DNA of 64,000 nucleotides from NCBI RefSeq assembly GCF_002368415.1, contig NZ_AP018290.1:8919717-8983716 (forward strand), given 5' to 3'. This DNA is from Calothrix sp. NIES-4105 (GTDB lineage Bacteria; Cyanobacteriota; Cyanobacteriia; Cyanobacteriales; Nostocaceae). Position 1 is the first letter of the stretch. Every line of letters begins with the position of its first letter. Position numbers and translations under genes: made by a program. The notes beneath the pieces were generated by a model, which saw only the letters and a list, made by a program, of their open reading frames with translations, had not been told where the DNA came from and searched no databases. Shown piece by piece: positions 62,708 through 64,000 of this stretch.

Positions 62708-63122
62708 GGTACTCAAAAGCTATATACATTCCTGCATAACCTATCTTACGCTTTATGCGTGTTTTTACACCAATAAGTCTACCAGTGGGTACTTGTGTAG
62801 AGCGTCCTTCATTATATGCTTGCTGATAGCTAGATGGGAATGTTTCAATTCCAAATTTCTTTAATACCTCAACACCCAACTCAGGTAGTGGTTTTCGAGG
62901 AATAACACGCTTTGAGAAAGGAGATACTATGGCTTTGGCGTAAAGGCCATGCCCTATTCTTATCATTTTGCCCTTTTTTACCAAATTGCGGAGACTACGC
63001 CCGACGCTATTGTAATCACCGATACCGTTAAAATCCTTACGTGTAAAGACTTCATCTTCGGCAAGCGTTATTTTTTCAATTATCTTATCCTCCAGAGTTC
63101 TGGAAGCCTCAATGGTTTTCAT
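62700..63122 (-). CDS. AbiEi-like (DUF6088) antitoxin
   Basis: A 140-aa protein from ATG 63122. A winged-helix N-terminus (LEDKIIEKITLAEDEVFTRK, then YNSVGRSLRNLVKKGKMIRI) is followed by GHGLYAKAIVSPFSKRVIPR and SSYQQAYNEGRSTQVPTGRL IGVKTRIKRKIG. This is the pattern of type IV AbiEi antitoxins and the related DUF6088 proteins, which repress the operon and counter the AbiEii toxin. Its TGA overlaps the start of the truncated toxin remnant by a few bases. It is intact. Confidence 0.75.
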   Translation of the reverse strand: MKTIEASRTLEDKIIEKITLAEDEVFTRKDFNGIGDYNSVGRSLRNLVKKGKMIRIGHGLYAKAIVSPFSKRVIPRKPLPELGVEVLKKFGIETFPSSYQQAYNEGRSTQVPTGRLIGVKTRIKRKIGYAGMYIAFEYLD

Positions 63123-63271
63123 TTTAAATTAGCCTTTAAACGTAAAACTTATAATTGAGGAACGATGCCTAAATTATAACAAATAGTTTGTTTATAAGTG
63201 ACTTATACCTACTTATAAGTTATTATTATATACGTATCGATAATAACAGAATAGTATTTTTACCTTATTAG

Positions 63272-63295
63272 ACGCAGAGGACACAGAGAGGGATT
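63272..63295. repeat. Fragment of the acagag-type dispersed repeat
   Basis: gacgcagaggacacagagag corresponds to copies at 3421, 27962 and 37073. It lies upstream of the broken glycosidase gene. Confidence 0.6.
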
Positions 63296-63350
63296 TTTCA
63301 GGAAAAGTATGTTTTGCTGTTGTTGTTAGCTATAAAATTAATGCAGTTAA

Positions 63351-64000
63351 ATGCTTAAATTTATACAACAGCAATTTATTTATACAAAAACAAAACGTTG
63401 GTTTGGGATTCGGCGCCGTTGGTTTATATTAATTCTGTTATCTTTTTGGTTTATTGTTTCATTATGGCAGGCGCCGACTGTAAGTTTAAGTAAATCTACT
63501 TTTGAAATACGCGGTATTTGGATAACGAATTTTGGTGTTGCTTTAAATTACTATACGACTCGTTTAGATGAAGCTGTAGCTAATATTGCTAAACATAATT
63601 TAAATATAGTTTACCCAGCAGTATGGAATCGTGGTTATACGTTACATCAAGCGTAATGTGGCAAAAAATGTCAGTGGTTCTGAGCGATATTATTTGACTT
63701 CGTTACCTTTGTTACCTTTTCAAGATGCACTACGCGCGATGAAGTTATAGTGCAGGTTTATCGCGAAGATTTATCAAGTCTGAAGTCTGAACTTAGAAAT
63801 GATAATTTGCTAAGTATTAAAAATAAGATTCCTGTAGCAATTGGTTTGTATACTGGCCCTTTTCTAGATGCAAAGCCAATTGAAAGGGTTAAGCAAGAAA
63901 TTAAAATTGTTAAAGAGTCAGCATATAAAGGTGTTTCTTTCTTTTGCTGGGAAACTACTTTGTGGTTTTTTAAGGGAGGTTCGCATCAGCAAGTTGAACG
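63351..64000 (+). pseudogene. Broken GHL10/YngK-type glycoside hydrolase (runs off window)
   Basis: From ATG 63351 the frame has a membrane anchor or signal (FILILLSFWFIVSLWQAP) and then FEIRGIWITNFGVALNYYTT and HNLNIVYPAVWNRGYTLH, the start of a GHL10 (DUF187) domain. A one-base shift near 63650 ends it. The next frame continues NVAKNVSGSERYYLTSLPLL, PFQDALRA. At about 63738 a large internal part is missing and the sequence joins DEVIVQVYREDLSSLKSELR, then IPVAIGLYTGPFLDAKPIER and GVSFFCWETTLWFF, the C-terminal part, still open at the window end. It is a non-functional remnant. Confidence 0.8.

Overview
The window comes from a cyanobacterium, most likely a filamentous and probably heterocyst-forming member of the Nostocales. 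The case rests on a cyanophycin operon (cphB-cphA), CRR7, an IctB-type protein, a DUF2854 protein, a flv3-flv1 flavodiiron pair, xisH/xisI homologues, cyanoexosortase, very large Ser/Thr-kinase/ATPase/histidine-kinase receptors, many short dispersed repeats and AT-rich spacers. The usual cyanobacterial palindrome GCGATCGC was not noticed. Another palindrome, GGCGCC, is everywhere instead (18 copies read in the first 10 kb).

Layout. 1-3.9 kb: accessory DNA with repeats, a PD-(D/E)XK-like protein, an Asn/Asp/Arg-rich protein, a kinase/response-regulator scar and two orphan antitoxin-like genes. 3.9-9.8 kb: core genes tatA, cphA and cphB (nitrogen and carbon storage), trmD, ispF. 9.9-11.1 kb: a nuclease-like plus PIN-like pair. 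11.2-18 kb: two paralogous peptide-binding lipoproteins flanking an inverse-autotransporter-like beta-helix protein. 18-23.1 kb: larB, small proteins, argH, a NUDIX hydrolase and an alpha/beta hydrolase. 23.2-27.9 kb: coaX and flv3-flv1, separated by repeat arrays.

28-36.8 kb is a decaying accessory island. It holds frameshifted antitoxin, xisH, mazF and filamentous-haemagglutinin-type exoprotein genes, an unknown two-gene cassette, a tandem GTPase operon with a short amphipathic protein, and a divergent HTH-like regulator. 37.1-42.6 kb is one intact 1822-aa hybrid kinase. 43-47.6 kb carries small accessory genes (HTH antitoxin-like, DUF4058, Uma2, unknowns). 47.7-61.9 kb returns to core functions: tRNA-Thr, a diguanylate cyclase, crr7, DUF2854, the LPS-export set lptA-lptB-lptF/G, smpB, a WGxxGxxG protein, ictB, a GAF histidine kinase, a DegT aminotransferase, cyanoexosortase B and DUF6918. 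62-64 kb ends with an AbiE remnant and a broken GHL10 glycosidase gene.

Two themes recur. Several toxin-antitoxin loci keep the antitoxin-like gene while the toxin is absent, frameshifted or truncated. Several core genes also have a start, stop or terminal codons lying inside dispersed repeats. Long genes (cphA, flv1, flv3, the 5.5-kb kinase) are intact, so the many single-base frameshifts look like local gene decay rather than general sequencing error, although I cannot exclude the latter.
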